Shown here: positions 1-8,726 of the stretch, piece by piece
How the letters are laid out: every line of letters starts with the position of its first letter
Numbering within the stretch: position 1 is the first letter of the stretch
Assembly: GCF_003269295.1 (NCBI RefSeq)
Contig: NZ_QLTT01000004.1
Location: 721,642 to 785,641 of the forward strand
DNA: 64,000 nt
Reading direction: 5' to 3'
Source: Lentzea atacamensis
GTDB lineage: Bacteria; Actinomycetota; Actinomycetes; Mycobacteriales; Pseudonocardiaceae
Made by a program: the position numbers and the translations under genes
The notes under the pieces: model-generated
Databases searched by the model: none
Told to the model about the DNA's origin: nothing
The model's input: the letters and a program-made list of their open reading frames with translations, nothing else

Positions 1-308
1 AAGTCGTGAACACGACGTGGGACTACGCGATCGGCATTCCCTGCAACGCGACGTCCGCGCAGATGACGGTGGAGGAGGGCTCGAACCGCATCGTCGTGCG
101 CGCCTATGCGGCGTCCGGTCCCGGCCAAGTCGACTCGGCGGCCAGGACCACGAACTTCACCATGGACGAGTGCAACGGCAAGCCGACGTGTGTGCCGCGC
201 ATGGCGCCCGCCGGAGCGCAGACCGCGCCGATGGGCGCGGGTGGCCTGGGCCTGCTGGCGTGCGCGTTCCTGTTGCGCATCGGTGTTCGCAGAGAAGAGG
301 ACAAGTGA
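1..308 (+). CDS. C-terminal part of a surface Ig-like protein (5' truncated)
   Basis: The frame is open from the window edge (first full codon at 3), so the start lies outside. About 100 residues are visible: a beta-rich stretch with two cysteines resembling an Ig/fibronectin-like domain, a Pro/Ala linker, then a hydrophobic segment (GLGLLACAFLLRIGV) followed by a basic-acidic tail, i.e. a C-terminal membrane anchor with the bulk outside. The stop overlaps the GTG start of the next gene (GTGA at 305-308), so it is translationally coupled to the MoxR gene. In Actinobacteria such surface proteins often precede MoxR-DUF58-transglutaminase operons. The specific family cannot be named from the fragment. 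Confidence 0.7.
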   Translation, partial: VVNTTWDYAIGIPCNATSAQMTVEEGSNRIVVRAYAASGPGQVDSAARTTNFTMDECNGKPTCVPRMAPAGAQTAPMGAGGLGLLACAFLLRIGVRREEDK

Positions 309-1270
309 TTGACACCGGAGAGGTCTCGGCGTTCCGCGACCTCCACACCCGACTCGGTGACGCGGTCGAGAGCGCGGTGCGCGGCAAACGCGACGTGATC
401 GACCTGGTGCTGGTGGCGATGTTCGCGGGTGGCCACGTGCTGCTGGAAGACGTGCCGGGCACCGGGAAGACGACGCTGGCCCGCGCGGTGGCGGGTGCGC
501 TGGGCGGCCTGTCGCGGCGCGTGCAGTTCACGCCGGACCTGCTGCCGTCCGACGTCACGGGCACCTCGGTCTACGACCCGCAGACGGGGCAGATCCGGTT
601 CCGGCCGGGTCCGGTGTTCGCGAACATCGTGCTGGCGGACGAGATCAACCGCGCGGCGGCCAAGACGCAGTCGGCGTTGCTGGAGGTCATGGAGGAGCGG
701 ACGGTCACGATCGACGGTGTCGGGCACGCGGTGCCGGACCCGTTCCTGGTGGTGGCGACGCAGAACCCGATCGACCTCGACGGCACGTACCGGCTGCCGG
801 AGGCGCAGCTCGACAGGTTCATGCTGCGGACGTCGATCGGCTATCCGTCGCTGGACGACGAGCTGGACGTGCTGCGCCCCGGCAGTGGTGCCGGGCGGAT
901 CGCCGACGTGCGGACGGTGACGTCGCCGCGCGAGGTGAGCGCGTTCAGCGGGCGGTTGTCGCTGCTGCACGTGGCCGACCCGATCCTGCACTACATCTCG
1001 GCTCTGGGCTCGGGCACGCGGTCGGACGAGCGGCTGCGGCTCGGCACGTCGACGCGTGGCCTGCGGACGCTGGTGCGGTGTGCACAGGTGTACGCGGCGT
1101 CGAAGGGCAGGCATTTCGTGGTACCGCAGGACGTCCAGGACATCGCGGACCCCGTGCTGGCCCACCGCCTGGTGCTGACGCGGGAGAGCGTGCTGGCGGG
1201 CGTGACGACGTCCGAGGTGCTGGCCGACGTGCTCTCGCGGGTGCCGGTGCCCAAGCCCGCCTCGCAGTGA
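305..1270 (+). CDS. MoxR-family AAA+ ATPase
   Basis: A 321-residue MoxR-type chaperone ATPase, thought to remodel or activate partner proteins such as those with VWA/DUF58 domains. Visible motifs: Walker A EDVPGTGKTT (around residues 48-57), Walker B VLADEINRA (109-117), sensor region VATQNPIDLDG (150-160) and the arginine-finger region LPEAQLDRFM (164-173). The start is the GTG at 305, which overlaps the upstream stop by four bases; the same frame is open further upstream but that part is antisense-like in composition. It is followed 13 bp later by the DUF58 gene, the usual partner. Length and motifs are normal for the family. Confidence 0.93.
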   Translation: MIDTGEVSAFRDLHTRLGDAVESAVRGKRDVIDLVLVAMFAGGHVLLEDVPGTGKTTLARAVAGALGGLSRRVQFTPDLLPSDVTGTSVYDPQTGQIRFRPGPVFANIVLADEINRAAAKTQSALLEVMEERTVTIDGVGHAVPDPFLVVATQNPIDLDGTYRLPEAQLDRFMLRTSIGYPSLDDELDVLRPGSGAGRIADVRTVTSPREVSAFSGRLSLLHVADPILHYISALGSGTRSDERLRLGTSTRGLRTLVRCAQVYAASKGRHFVVPQDVQDIADPVLAHRLVLTRESVLAGVTTSEVLADVLSRVPVPKPASQ

Positions 1271-1283
1271 TCCGGGACGCGCG

Positions 1284-2390
1284 ATGAGACTCACCCTGCG
1301 CGGCACCGGAACCGCGGTGCTGGGCCTGCTGATGCTCGGCGTCGGACTCTGGTGGCGTTACGCGGGCATGGCGGCGTTCGGCCTGGCGCTGACCGCTCTG
1401 GTGGTCGCGTCCGCGGTCTCGGTGCTGGTCGCCTCGCCGCTGACCGTGTCGCGAACCGTCCGCCCGCGTACCGTGCCCCGGCTGGCGCGGTGCGGCGGGC
1501 GGCTGGAGCTGTCGGCCACGGGCCGGTGGCCGGTGGCGCTCGACGCCGTGGACATGGTGGCGGGTTCACCTGCCGCGGTGGACGTGCCGCTGCTCAAGCC
1601 GGGCGTGGTGGAGGCGGTCGACTACACGATCCCGACCGAGCGGCGCGGCGTGTTCGACGTCGGGCCGTTGACGTTGCGGCGCAAGGGACTGGCGGGTCTG
1701 GCCCAGGCACGAACCGTGCTCGGCGAGGTGGTGCAGGTGCGGGTCGTGCCGCGCGTGCTGCCGGTGCGCGGGCTGCCCTCCGGTGCGCGGCGAGGCCAGG
1801 TGGGCGCCGACGAACGCGTTGAGCGCGGCGGCACGGACCTGGTGGGCCTGCGGGAGTACGTGCCGGGCGACGACCTGCGCCGCCTGCACTGGGCGACCTC
1901 GGCACGCACCGGCACGCTGATGATCCGTGAGGACGCCGACCCGGCGCGCCCGCACCTGGCCGTGTTGCTGGACGACAACTCCTCGTCGTACGAGGACGAG
2001 CAGCGCTTCGAGGAGGCGGTCGAAGTGGCGGCGTCCCTGATCACCTCGGCGCTGGACCAGGGCCATCCGGTGCGGCTGATGACGTCGTCCGGCGACACCG
2101 ACCTCGAGGAGACGCAGGACTCGGCGCCGATCCTGGCCGCCCTGGCAGACCTGGAGCTGCGCGACGTAGACGCGCGCCCGACGGTTCCGGTGCGCGACCT
2201 CGACGTGGTGGCCGTGATCAGCGGAACCGCCGTGCCCGCGCTGGTGCTGGAGGCGGGGCGGGCCGCGTTCGGCACCGTGCTCGTGGTGGACGAGAAGCGT
2301 CCTGTGGGGGCGGCGGGGTCGGTGCTGGTGATCAGCGGGGCGCGGGCCGAGGACCTGGTCGACTCGTGGAACGCGGTGGTGGCCCGGTGA
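1284..2390 (+). CDS. DUF58 domain membrane protein
   Basis: A 368-residue DUF58 protein. Two hydrophobic segments lie at the N-terminus (about residues 10-50). The DUF58 signature LREYVPGDDLRRLHW is near residue 188, followed by a VWA-like half (HLAVLLDD, then alternating hydrophobic strands). DUF58 proteins are inner-membrane partners of MoxR ATPases; the substrate is unknown. The ATG at 1284 is 13 bp after moxR. The C-terminus (SWNAVVAR) and its stop/start overlap are duplicated immediately downstream (see repeat 2367-2567). Confidence 0.9.
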   Translation: MRLTLRGTGTAVLGLLMLGVGLWWRYAGMAAFGLALTALVVASAVSVLVASPLTVSRTVRPRTVPRLARCGGRLELSATGRWPVALDAVDMVAGSPAAVDVPLLKPGVVEAVDYTIPTERRGVFDVGPLTLRRKGLAGLAQARTVLGEVVQVRVVPRVLPVRGLPSGARRGQVGADERVERGGTDLVGLREYVPGDDLRRLHWATSARTGTLMIREDADPARPHLAVLLDDNSSSYEDEQRFEEAVEVAASLITSALDQGHPVRLMTSSGDTDLEETQDSAPILAALADLELRDVDARPTVPVRDLDVVAVISGTAVPALVLEAGRAAFGTVLVVDEKRPVGAAGSVLVISGARAEDLVDSWNAVVAR

Positions 2391-2567
2391 AGCGCGCGTG
2401 GGTGGCTGCCGGTTTGGCTGCCGGGCAGCGAGAGCCGGTGCGGGCGTGGAGCGTGGTGGTGGCGTGATGAAGCGCGTGTGGATGGCTCCTGGTCTGCTCG
2501 CCGAGCAGCGTGGGCCGAGGCGGGCCTGGAACGCGGTGGTGGCCTGGTGAAGTACGCGTGGGTTGCC
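2367..2567 (+). repeat. 80-bp imperfect tandem repeat across the DUF58/transglutaminase junction
   Basis: The motif beginning TGGAACGCGGTGGTGGCC recurs at 2367, 2447 and 2527, an exact 80-bp period; the third copy fades after about 41 bp. Each copy carries a stop/start overlap: GTGA at 2387-2390, TGATG at 2465-2469 and GTGA at 2547-2550. Because 80 is not a multiple of three, each copy uses a different frame, giving two mini-frames (2387-2467, 26 aa; 2467-2550, 27 aa) whose ends WSVVVA and WNAVVAW echo the DUF58 C-terminus WNAVVAR. They look like decaying duplicates of the gene junction rather than functional genes. Confidence 0.85.
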
Positions 2568-4544
2568 GCTGTCCTCCTCGTCGCCTCGCTCCAGCTCGCG
2601 CAGGCGTGGGACGGCGCGTTTGTCTACTTCGGACTCGCCGCGTTCACCGGATTCCTCGCGCTGCTGCTGAAACGGCTCGTGCCGGCCGGGCTGGCGGCCC
2701 TCGGGGTCATGGTGCTCGCGATGGCGGGCGGGTTCTTCGCGGCCCGTGGCGCGTCGCCCGACCGCGACCCGGCCTGGGTGCTGCTCGACACCGTGCCCCG
2801 GTTGCTCACCGCCGCCCGTCCCGCGCCGGCCACGCCCGAGCTGCTGGTGCCGGGGCTGTTGCTGATCATCGGGGTCTCCACGGCGGCCGTGCTGTCGGTG
2901 GCCAGGCGGGGAACGGCGTTGTTCGTGCCCGCTTTGGGGGCGGCGGTGCTGTACGTGTCGGCGGCGCTGCTCACCACGGGCAGGGCGGACCGCTACGGCT
3001 TGGTCGCCTTGGTGCTGGTCGTGTTGCTCGCGCTGGGCTGGCTGGTCATCGACCGGCGCGGGCCCGTCGTGCCGCCCGCGGTGCTGGCGACGGCGTTGGC
3101 GGCCTTGACGTTGCTGACGGTCGTGTTGCCCACCAACGGTTTTGAGCCGCGCAAGCTCGTCACGCCGCCCGTCACCAACGTGGCCATCGCTAACCCGTTG
3201 CCGCAACTCGCTGCCTGGGCCGCGCAGGGGGACGCCGAGCTCTTCCGGATGCGCGGGCCCGAGGTGCCGGTGCGGCTGGTGACGCTCAGCCGGTACTCGG
3301 GGGCGTCGTGGGAGGCGGCTTCGACGTACGGGCCGCTCGGTGTGGTGGACGCGCCGGATCTGCCCATGGGCAGGAAGTTCCAGGACGCGAGTGTCGATCT
3401 GCGGATCACCGGGCTGCAGGGCGAGTGGCTGCCCGGCGTGGGGAAGCCGCAGGCGGTGTCGGTGAGCAACGCGATGGTGGATCCCGACACGGGATCTCTG
3501 GTGGTCGCGGACGGTCTGCGGACGGGGCTGAGCTACACGGTGCGCGGTGTCGTCGAGACGCCTTCCGACGCGGACCTCGCCGAGGCCGCGGTGCCCGTCG
3601 GCGCGACCCGGTACACGGCGTTGCCGCGGCTGCCGTTCACGCTGGCGGAGTACGCGCGGCAGGCGACGCAGAACGCCCGCACGCCGTACGAGAAGGCCGT
3701 GGCGCTGGAACAGGTCGTGCGGCTCAACCGGCGGCCGGACGCCGAGGCGCCGGTCGGGTCTTCCTACGCGCGGCTGGAGACGTTCCTGTTCGGTGCGGCC
3801 GGCGAGGCCGGGGCCGGGGCGGGGACGGCGGAGCAGTTCGCGTCGGCCTACGCGGTGCTGGCGCGGGCGGTCGGGCTGCCGACGCGGGTGGTGGTCGGGT
3901 TCCAGCCGGTACCGGAGCAGGACGGCGAACGGATCGTGCGGGCCGCGGACGCCACCGCCTGGCCGGAGGTGTACTTCAGCGGATGGGGCTGGGTGGCGTT
4001 CGATCCCGTGTCCGGCAACGGAAGCGGGCCCAGCGCCGCGTCCAAGCGTGAGGTGCTGAACCGGCTCGCGTCCACGACCGCCAAGCCCACGCCGACGTCG
4101 CTGCCGTCGGTGCCGCCGCTGGTGCAGCCGACCGCGGTGCAGCCGGACGTGGTTGCCGCTCCCGAGGCGCCGAAGGGGTTCCCGTTCTGGGCGTTCGCGC
4201 CGGTGCTGCTGCTGGTCGCGCTGTACGTGGCGCGGACTTCGCGCCGGCTGCGACTGCGGGCGGCCGGGCCGGTGGGGGCGTGGCACGAGGTGCTGGACTC
4301 GTTGCAGCTGGCGGGCTTGAGGCCGAAAGCCAGCCGCACCGTGCCGGATGTGGGACGGGAGTGGGGCGAGGCCGGGGTGAGGCTGGCCGCGATGGTGGAC
4401 CAGGCCGCGTTCGCACCACAGCCGCCGCGGCAGGAGGACAGCTGGCGGCTGGCCCGGCAGGTGCGGAAGGCGGTGCGGCGCAAGGCTTCCTGGTGGCGCA
4501 AGGCGGTGTGGGCGATCGACCCGCGGCCGTTGTTCCGCCGTTAG
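2547..4544 (+). CDS. Transglutaminase-like membrane protein, TgpA/DUF3488 type, catalytic residues degenerate
   Basis: 665 residues from GTG 2547 (VKYAWVAAVLL); the frame is open back to 2478, but that upstream part is the tandem repeat. Several transmembrane helices occupy roughly residues 1-195 (DUF3488-like), followed by an extracytoplasmic transglutaminase-core fold, a Pro/Thr-rich linker, another TM segment (FPFWAFAPVLLLVALYVA) and a C-terminal cytoplasmic tail. In the core, the position normally holding the catalytic Cys reads TAEQFASAYAVLARA (Ala428) and the usual His position reads TAWPEVY (Thr470), while Asp486 (FDP) remains. The domain is therefore probably not a thiol enzyme. Operon partner of MoxR and DUF58. 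The end overlaps the convergent kinase gene by 4 bp (TTAG). Confidence 0.85.
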   Translation: MKYAWVAAVLLVASLQLAQAWDGAFVYFGLAAFTGFLALLLKRLVPAGLAALGVMVLAMAGGFFAARGASPDRDPAWVLLDTVPRLLTAARPAPATPELLVPGLLLIIGVSTAAVLSVARRGTALFVPALGAAVLYVSAALLTTGRADRYGLVALVLVVLLALGWLVIDRRGPVVPPAVLATALAALTLLTVVLPTNGFEPRKLVTPPVTNVAIANPLPQLAAWAAQGDAELFRMRGPEVPVRLVTLSRYSGASWEAASTYGPLGVVDAPDLPMGRKFQDASVDLRITGLQGEWLPGVGKPQAVSVSNAMVDPDTGSLVVADGLRTGLSYTVRGVVETPSDADLAEAAVPVGATRYTALPRLPFTLAEYARQATQNARTPYEKAVALEQVVRLNRRPDAEAPVGSSYARLETFLFGAAGEAGAGAGTAEQFASAYAVLARAVGLPTRVVVGFQPVPEQDGERIVRAADATAWPEVYFSGWGWVAFDPVSGNGSGPSAASKREVLNRLASTTAKPTPTSLPSVPPLVQPTAVQPDVVAAPEAPKGFPFWAFAPVLLLVALYVARTSRRLRLRAAGPVGAWHEVLDSLQLAGLRPKASRTVPDVGREWGEAGVRLAAMVDQAAFAPQPPRQEDSWRLARQVRKAVRRKASWWRKAVWAIDPRPLFRR

Positions 4545-6148
4545 TTCCTGGCCGCGCAGACCTTGGCCGAAGCGCCTCGTTCGCCGTTGTAGCCGAAGGC
4601 CGCGATCTGGAAGCAACGGCGGATGCCGCCGCCGTCCTCGATGACGTACTTGGTGCCGCCGCCGGTCACCCTGGTCACGGCCTGCGGCTTGGCGCCGGTC
4701 ACGTCGATCACCACGAACTCGGCCTGACCGCCGCTCGGGTCCGACCACTCCAGCTCGATCGCCTTGCCCTGGTACTCGGCGCGTTTGAGGACGGGCACGA
4801 ACTTCGGGTCGGCGTTCGGGGGCGAGCCCGCGGCGGTGGACTCCGAGGTCGGCACCGGGAGCGTCGTGGACACCAGCGTCCGTGTCTGCCGGTCGTCGGG
4901 GCGACTGAGGAGCAGCCCAGCGAGGACACCACCGGTCACCGCCACCACGGCCAGCAGCGCCAGGACGCCGGAACGCTTGCCCTTGCGGACCGGGGCGGTC
5001 ATCGGTTCGGCCGGGGGCACGTCGAGCGTCGGCAGCACGGCCACCTGCCGGGGTGGCGGTGGCGCGACCAGGTCCTGCTGACGGTAGGTCAGGTCGGCGA
5101 GCCTGCCCTGCCACGAGTCGTCCGGTTCTTCTTCCGGCTCCTCGGCGGGCTTGTCGTCCTCGATCTTCGGGCGCGGGCCGAAGCCGGGGGCCTCGGTCGG
5201 GCCGTCCGGGAAGACCGTGGTGCGCTCGCCGAGCATGATCGTCGAGTCGGGGTCCACAATGGACACTGACGGCGCGGTCGACACGCCCGCGCTCACGGCC
5301 ATCAGCGCGTCGCGCAGTTCCAGCGCGGAGGTGAAGCGTTCTGCGCGGTCCTTGCGCAGGCAGCGGCTGATCACGGCGACCAGCGACGCCGGCACGTCGA
5401 AGCGGGTCAGCGAGCGGGGCTCGGCGCTGCTGACGCGGCCGACGTAGGACAGGAGCGTGTCCTCGTCCGGGTTGTCGGAGGCGAACGGCGGCTTGCCCTC
5501 CAGCAGCGTGAAGAGGGTCGAGCCGAGCGACCAGACGTCGTCGGCGAACGACGGGGTGCCGCCCTCCAGCATCTGCGGCGCCGCGTGGCGGTAGCTCACC
5601 ATCTGCAGCGAGGCCGAGTGACCCGCGTCGGTGCCGCGGGCGATGCCGAAGTCGGCCAGGACGTAGGAGGTGGGCAGCACGAGGACGTTCTGCGGCTTCA
5701 CGTCGCGGTGCAGGATGCCCTGGCCGTGCGCGAACGCCAGCGCGTCGGCGACCGCGATGCCGGCGGCGACGACGTCCGGCACGGGCAACGGGCCCATGGC
5801 GCGCAAACGGTCGTGCAGCGAGCCGCGTTCGTAGTACTCCATGACGATGCACGGGCGGCCGTCCGGAAGCGTGCCCGTGTCCAGCACCGTCACGATGTGC
5901 GGGTGCTGGCGGCCGAGCTCGACGGTGATCGCCAGCTCGCGGCGGAAACGGGTCAGCGTCGCGGGATCGGTCACCTGCAGAACCTTGACGGCGACGTCGC
6001 GGCCCAGGCCGTCCTGGCGGGCCCGGTAGATCGTGCCCTCGCCACCCTGCGCGATCACGCGGAAACCGCTGTAGCCGGGTAACGCGATCTCGGGTGCCGC
6101 CGCGGCACCCGCGGCGGGCGCCCACGCCATCAGATCGTCTTCCACCAA
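4541..6148 (-). CDS. PASTA-less eukaryotic-type Ser/Thr protein kinase with C-terminal extracellular domain
   Basis: 535 residues. N-terminal Hanks kinase domain: Gly-rich loop QGGEGTIY (34-41), VAVK lysine 55, catalytic HRDVKPQN (147-154), DFG (166-168), then a substrate region around APQMLEGG. A Pro/Glu-rich juxtamembrane linker precedes one TM segment (about 394-414). The last 80 residues form a beta-strand-rich FN3-like domain (AIELEWSDPSGGQAEFVVID) with one Cys. Typical actinobacterial membrane sensor kinase; the extracellular ligand is unknown. It converges on the transglutaminase-like gene with a 4-bp overlap. The first Met is used here; Met7 is an alternative. Confidence 0.93.
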   Translation of the reverse strand: MVEDDLMAWAPAAGAAAAPEIALPGYSGFRVIAQGGEGTIYRARQDGLGRDVAVKVLQVTDPATLTRFRRELAITVELGRQHPHIVTVLDTGTLPDGRPCIVMEYYERGSLHDRLRAMGPLPVPDVVAAGIAVADALAFAHGQGILHRDVKPQNVLVLPTSYVLADFGIARGTDAGHSASLQMVSYRHAAPQMLEGGTPSFADDVWSLGSTLFTLLEGKPPFASDNPDEDTLLSYVGRVSSAEPRSLTRFDVPASLVAVISRCLRKDRAERFTSALELRDALMAVSAGVSTAPSVSIVDPDSTIMLGERTTVFPDGPTEAPGFGPRPKIEDDKPAEEPEEEPDDSWQGRLADLTYRQQDLVAPPPPRQVAVLPTLDVPPAEPMTAPVRKGKRSGVLALLAVVAVTGGVLAGLLLSRPDDRQTRTLVSTTLPVPTSESTAAGSPPNADPKFVPVLKRAEYQGKAIELEWSDPSGGQAEFVVIDVTGAKPQAVTRVTGGGTKYVIEDGGGIRRCFQIAAFGYNGERGASAKVCAARN

Positions 6149-6207
6149 CGAATCCTATCCCGCTGCGGCCGGCTCACCCCGACGTTCGGCGTCACCGCGG
6201 AAAGGGT

Positions 6208-6849
6208 TCAGTCGCGAACCACGTTCACCTGGAATCCCAGCGACTGCAGCATTCCCGTCAGCATCACGCGGGTGTTGTCCTGCGCGCGCTTGCGCAGCTC
6301 CGACTGCTTCGCCGCCTCCGACAGCTTGGCCTCGGCCGCGACGTAGAACCGTTGCTGGTCAGGGGGTCCCGCCAGGGCCTGCAGATCGTTGATCAGGCCG
6401 CGTTGCTGGCTGAAGACGTACGAGCGGTCGTGGTGGAGGTTCGGTTTGTCCAGTTGCGCCTCCGGCAGGCGGATCTCGACGGTCTTGCCGTCCGGCGACA
6501 CGACCAGCCCGTCGTCCTTCAAACTGCCGAGGTCGACGTAGGCGTTGACCGACCCGGCGGCGACGAACAGCGTTCGTTCGCCGGCGAGTGCGGCGGGCAC
6601 CCACTTCACGTCGTGCTCGATGTCCAGCACGACCTGGAACTCGCCGGAGGCGGCGTGGTACTGGCTGAGGTCCCGCACCGACTTGAGCACCGCGGGCTGG
6701 CTGCGGTCGATGGAGTCACCGGAGGGCTTCCACTGCCCGAAGACGTACAACGCCGCGCCGAGGATGATGAAGACGGCAACGACCAGAGCTCCACGCGTCA
6801 CCCAGCGCCTGTCCACCGCGTTGGAGTACCCGTGAGGTGATGCGCTCAC
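6208..6849 (-). CDS. DUF4230 family membrane-anchored protein
   Basis: 213 residues with one N-terminal TM segment (GALVVAVFIILGAALYVFG) and an extracytoplasmic DUF4230-like region (VLKSVRDLSQYHAASGEFQVVLDIE, then a long C-terminal helix with KQSELRKRAQDNTRVML). The helix and final GFQVNVV strand are characteristic of the family. The function is unknown. It lies 59 bp upstream of the kinase gene on the same strand, so co-transcription is possible, and is divergent from the PAC2 gene across about 96 bp that should hold both promoters. Confidence 0.85.
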   Translation of the reverse strand: MSASPHGYSNAVDRRWVTRGALVVAVFIILGAALYVFGQWKPSGDSIDRSQPAVLKSVRDLSQYHAASGEFQVVLDIEHDVKWVPAALAGERTLFVAAGSVNAYVDLGSLKDDGLVVSPDGKTVEIRLPEAQLDKPNLHHDRSYVFSQQRGLINDLQALAGPPDQQRFYVAAEAKLSEAAKQSELRKRAQDNTRVMLTGMLQSLGFQVNVVRD

Positions 6850-6945
6850 ACGATGCGTATGGGCTAATCGACCCGTGCGGAATCAGTCACGTGTCCATCT
6901 GGTTGGCTTTGGACGAGACTGAAACGACGGTTTTGGAGGCTTGCG

Positions 6946-7836
6946 GTGCTGGACCCGGAGAACCTGTACGAGGTGGACTCGGAGGTGCCAGACCTGACGG
7001 GTGCTGTGCTGCTGCATCACTTCGAGGGCTTCATGGACGCCGGTGCCGCGGGCCGCCTGCTCGCCGAGCACCTGCTCGAGACGCTCGAGAGCCGTGTCGT
7101 CGCCCGCTTCGACGCCGACAGCCTGATCGACTACCGGTCCCGCCGGCCGCTGATGACCTACGCGACCGACCACTGGGAGGACTACGCCACCCCCGAGCTG
7201 GTCGTGCACCTGCTGTGGGACAGCGCAGGTCACCCGTTCCTGCTGCTCACGGGCCCGGAGCCGGACCGGAGCTGGGAGGCGTTCGTGCTCGCCGTGCGGT
7301 CGCTGATCGACCGCTGGGGCGTGCGCCTGACCGTCGGTTTCCACGGCATCCCGATGGGCGTGCCGCACACGCGTCCGCTGAACGTCATCGGCCACGCGAC
7401 CAGGCCCGAGCTCGTGTCGGAGTACCAGCCGTTCTTCAACCGGGTGCAGGTGCCGGGCAACGTGTCCGGCCTGCTGGAGTTCCGTCTCGGCCAGGCGGGC
7501 CACGACGCGCTGGGCTTCGCCGCCCAGGTGCCGCACTACCTCGCGCAGTCGCAGTACCCGACCGCGGCCGTGACGCTGCTGGACGCCGTCGCGCGGGCGA
7601 CGGGCCTCGCGTTGCCGATCGGGTCGCTGATCGACGCGGCCCAGGCCGCGGACGCCGAGATCCACCGGCAGGTGGCGGAGTCGGAAGAGGTCGCCCAGGT
7701 GGTGGAAGCGCTCGAGCGGCAGTACGACGCTTTCATCCAGACTGTCGGGAACACCGACCTCCCCAGCGCGGACGAACTGGGGGCCGAGTTCGAGCGGTTC
7801 CTGGCCGAGCAGCAGCGTCCGCCGGACCACCTGTAG
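6946..7836 (+). CDS. PAC2 family protein (proteasome assembly chaperone fold)
   Basis: 296 residues with the PAC2 pattern: VLLHHFEGFMDAGAA near residue 21, FDADSLIDYRSRRP, a central HPFLLLTGPEPDRSWEAF, and GVPHTRPLNVIGHAT. Actinobacterial PAC2 proteins are cytosolic and uncharacterised; some are linked by association to the proteasome/Pup system, but no proteasome gene is in this window. GTG 6946 is chosen because GGAGG lies about 7 bp upstream and the homologous region begins there. Followed 9 bp later by an MmcQ/YjbR gene, probably in one operon. Confidence 0.9.
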   Translation: MLDPENLYEVDSEVPDLTGAVLLHHFEGFMDAGAAGRLLAEHLLETLESRVVARFDADSLIDYRSRRPLMTYATDHWEDYATPELVVHLLWDSAGHPFLLLTGPEPDRSWEAFVLAVRSLIDRWGVRLTVGFHGIPMGVPHTRPLNVIGHATRPELVSEYQPFFNRVQVPGNVSGLLEFRLGQAGHDALGFAAQVPHYLAQSQYPTAAVTLLDAVARATGLALPIGSLIDAAQAADAEIHRQVAESEEVAQVVEALERQYDAFIQTVGNTDLPSADELGAEFERFLAEQQRPPDHL

Positions 7837-7845
7837 GAGCCTGAG

Positions 7846-8205
7846 ATGGCCACCTGGAACGACGTGCGCCGGATCGCCACCTCCATGCCCGACGTGACGG
7901 AGCGGGTGCGGGAGGGCGTCGTCGACTGGAGGGTCAAGGACAAGCTGTTCGTGTGGGAACGCCCGCTGCGCAAAACGGACATCGCCGCGCTGGGCGCGTC
8001 GGCGCCGTCCGGGCCGATCCTCGCCGCCAGGGTGCCGGACCTGGGCGCGAAGGAGGCGCTGCTGGCCTCCGACGGCACGGTCTACTTCACGACACCGCAC
8101 TTCCACGGATATCCGGCGATCCTGGTGCGGCTGGAGCACATCGAGGTGGGGGAGCTGGAAGAGCTGATCGTCGAGGCCTGGCACGCGCGGGCGAGGCGCC
8201 GCTAG
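7846..8205 (+). CDS. MmcQ/YjbR-family (DUF419) protein
   Basis: 119 residues, matching the small double-wing DNA-binding-like MmcQ/YjbR fold: TSMPDVTERVREGVVDWRVKDKLFVW at the start, GTVYFTTPHF in the middle and ELEELIVEAWHARA at the end (short pieces of the family pattern). The biochemical role is unknown. ATG 7846 follows the PAC2 stop with an AGGAG in the gap. The stop (TAG 8203-8205) overlaps the next start by one base. Confidence 0.85.
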   Translation: MATWNDVRRIATSMPDVTERVREGVVDWRVKDKLFVWERPLRKTDIAALGASAPSGPILAARVPDLGAKEALLASDGTVYFTTPHFHGYPAILVRLEHIEVGELEELIVEAWHARARRR

Positions 8206-8726
8206 TGGAGTTCTTCTGCTACCACCGGGATCGGCCCGGTTCGTTGCCGCTGCGCGAGAAGCTGACCGAGGAGCACTGGTCCTACATGGACCGGTTCGAG
8301 CTGATCGCCCGCGGCCCCACCTTCACCGGTGACGTGCTGACGGGCAGCGTGCACATCGTCGACGTGGCGTCTCCGGTTGAGGCCCGTGCGTTCGCGTTCG
8401 ACGAGCCGAACTACCAGGCCGGCGCCTACCGCGACGTGCTCGTGCGCAGATGGCGCAACGTCCTGGGACGAACCATGTGGGACTTTCCCGGAGGCGGGGA
8501 AGGCGGCGGCCACCTGGTGCTCGGGTTCGGGTCGGGTGAGCCCGTGGACCTCGCCCCGGCGCGTGCGGAGAGCCTGATCGCGTACGGGCCGTTGCTGTCC
8601 GACGACGGCACGGCGTGGCTCGGTACGGCGGCGCTGGTCAGGTCCGCGGATCCGGCCGCGGTGCTCACCGTCGAACGGTATGCCGCCGTCGAGGTGCACG
8701 AGTGGGAGTTCGGCGGCCGCCGCTAG
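8205..8726 (+). CDS. YCII-related protein, two-repeat form
   Basis: 173 residues from GTG 8205 (VEFFCYHRDRPG); the first G is shared with the previous stop. The pattern of HWSYMDRF, ARGPTFT, GSVHIVDVAS, FAFDEPNYQAGAY and later LIAYGPLLSDDGTAWLGTAALV shows two dimeric alpha-beta barrel YCII-like halves, of which the first is the better conserved. YCII proteins are small cytosolic proteins of mostly unknown enzymatic role. It converges on folA, the two stop codons overlapping by 3 bp. Confidence 0.78.
   Translation: MEFFCYHRDRPGSLPLREKLTEEHWSYMDRFELIARGPTFTGDVLTGSVHIVDVASPVEARAFAFDEPNYQAGAYRDVLVRRWRNVLGRTMWDFPGGGEGGGHLVLGFGSGEPVDLAPARAESLIAYGPLLSDDGTAWLGTAALVRSADPAAVLTVERYAAVEVHEWEFGGRR

Noticed and set aside
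2387..2550. Two mini-frames between DUF58 and the transglutaminase-like gene
   Set aside because: They are products of the 80-bp tandem repeat and resemble only the neighbouring gene ends.
1566..6125. A 1519-codon open frame on the minus strand
   Set aside because: It is antisense to DUF58 and the transglutaminase-like gene and out of frame with the kinase; its residues are Arg/Gly/His-rich low-information sequence typical of shadow frames in high-GC DNA.
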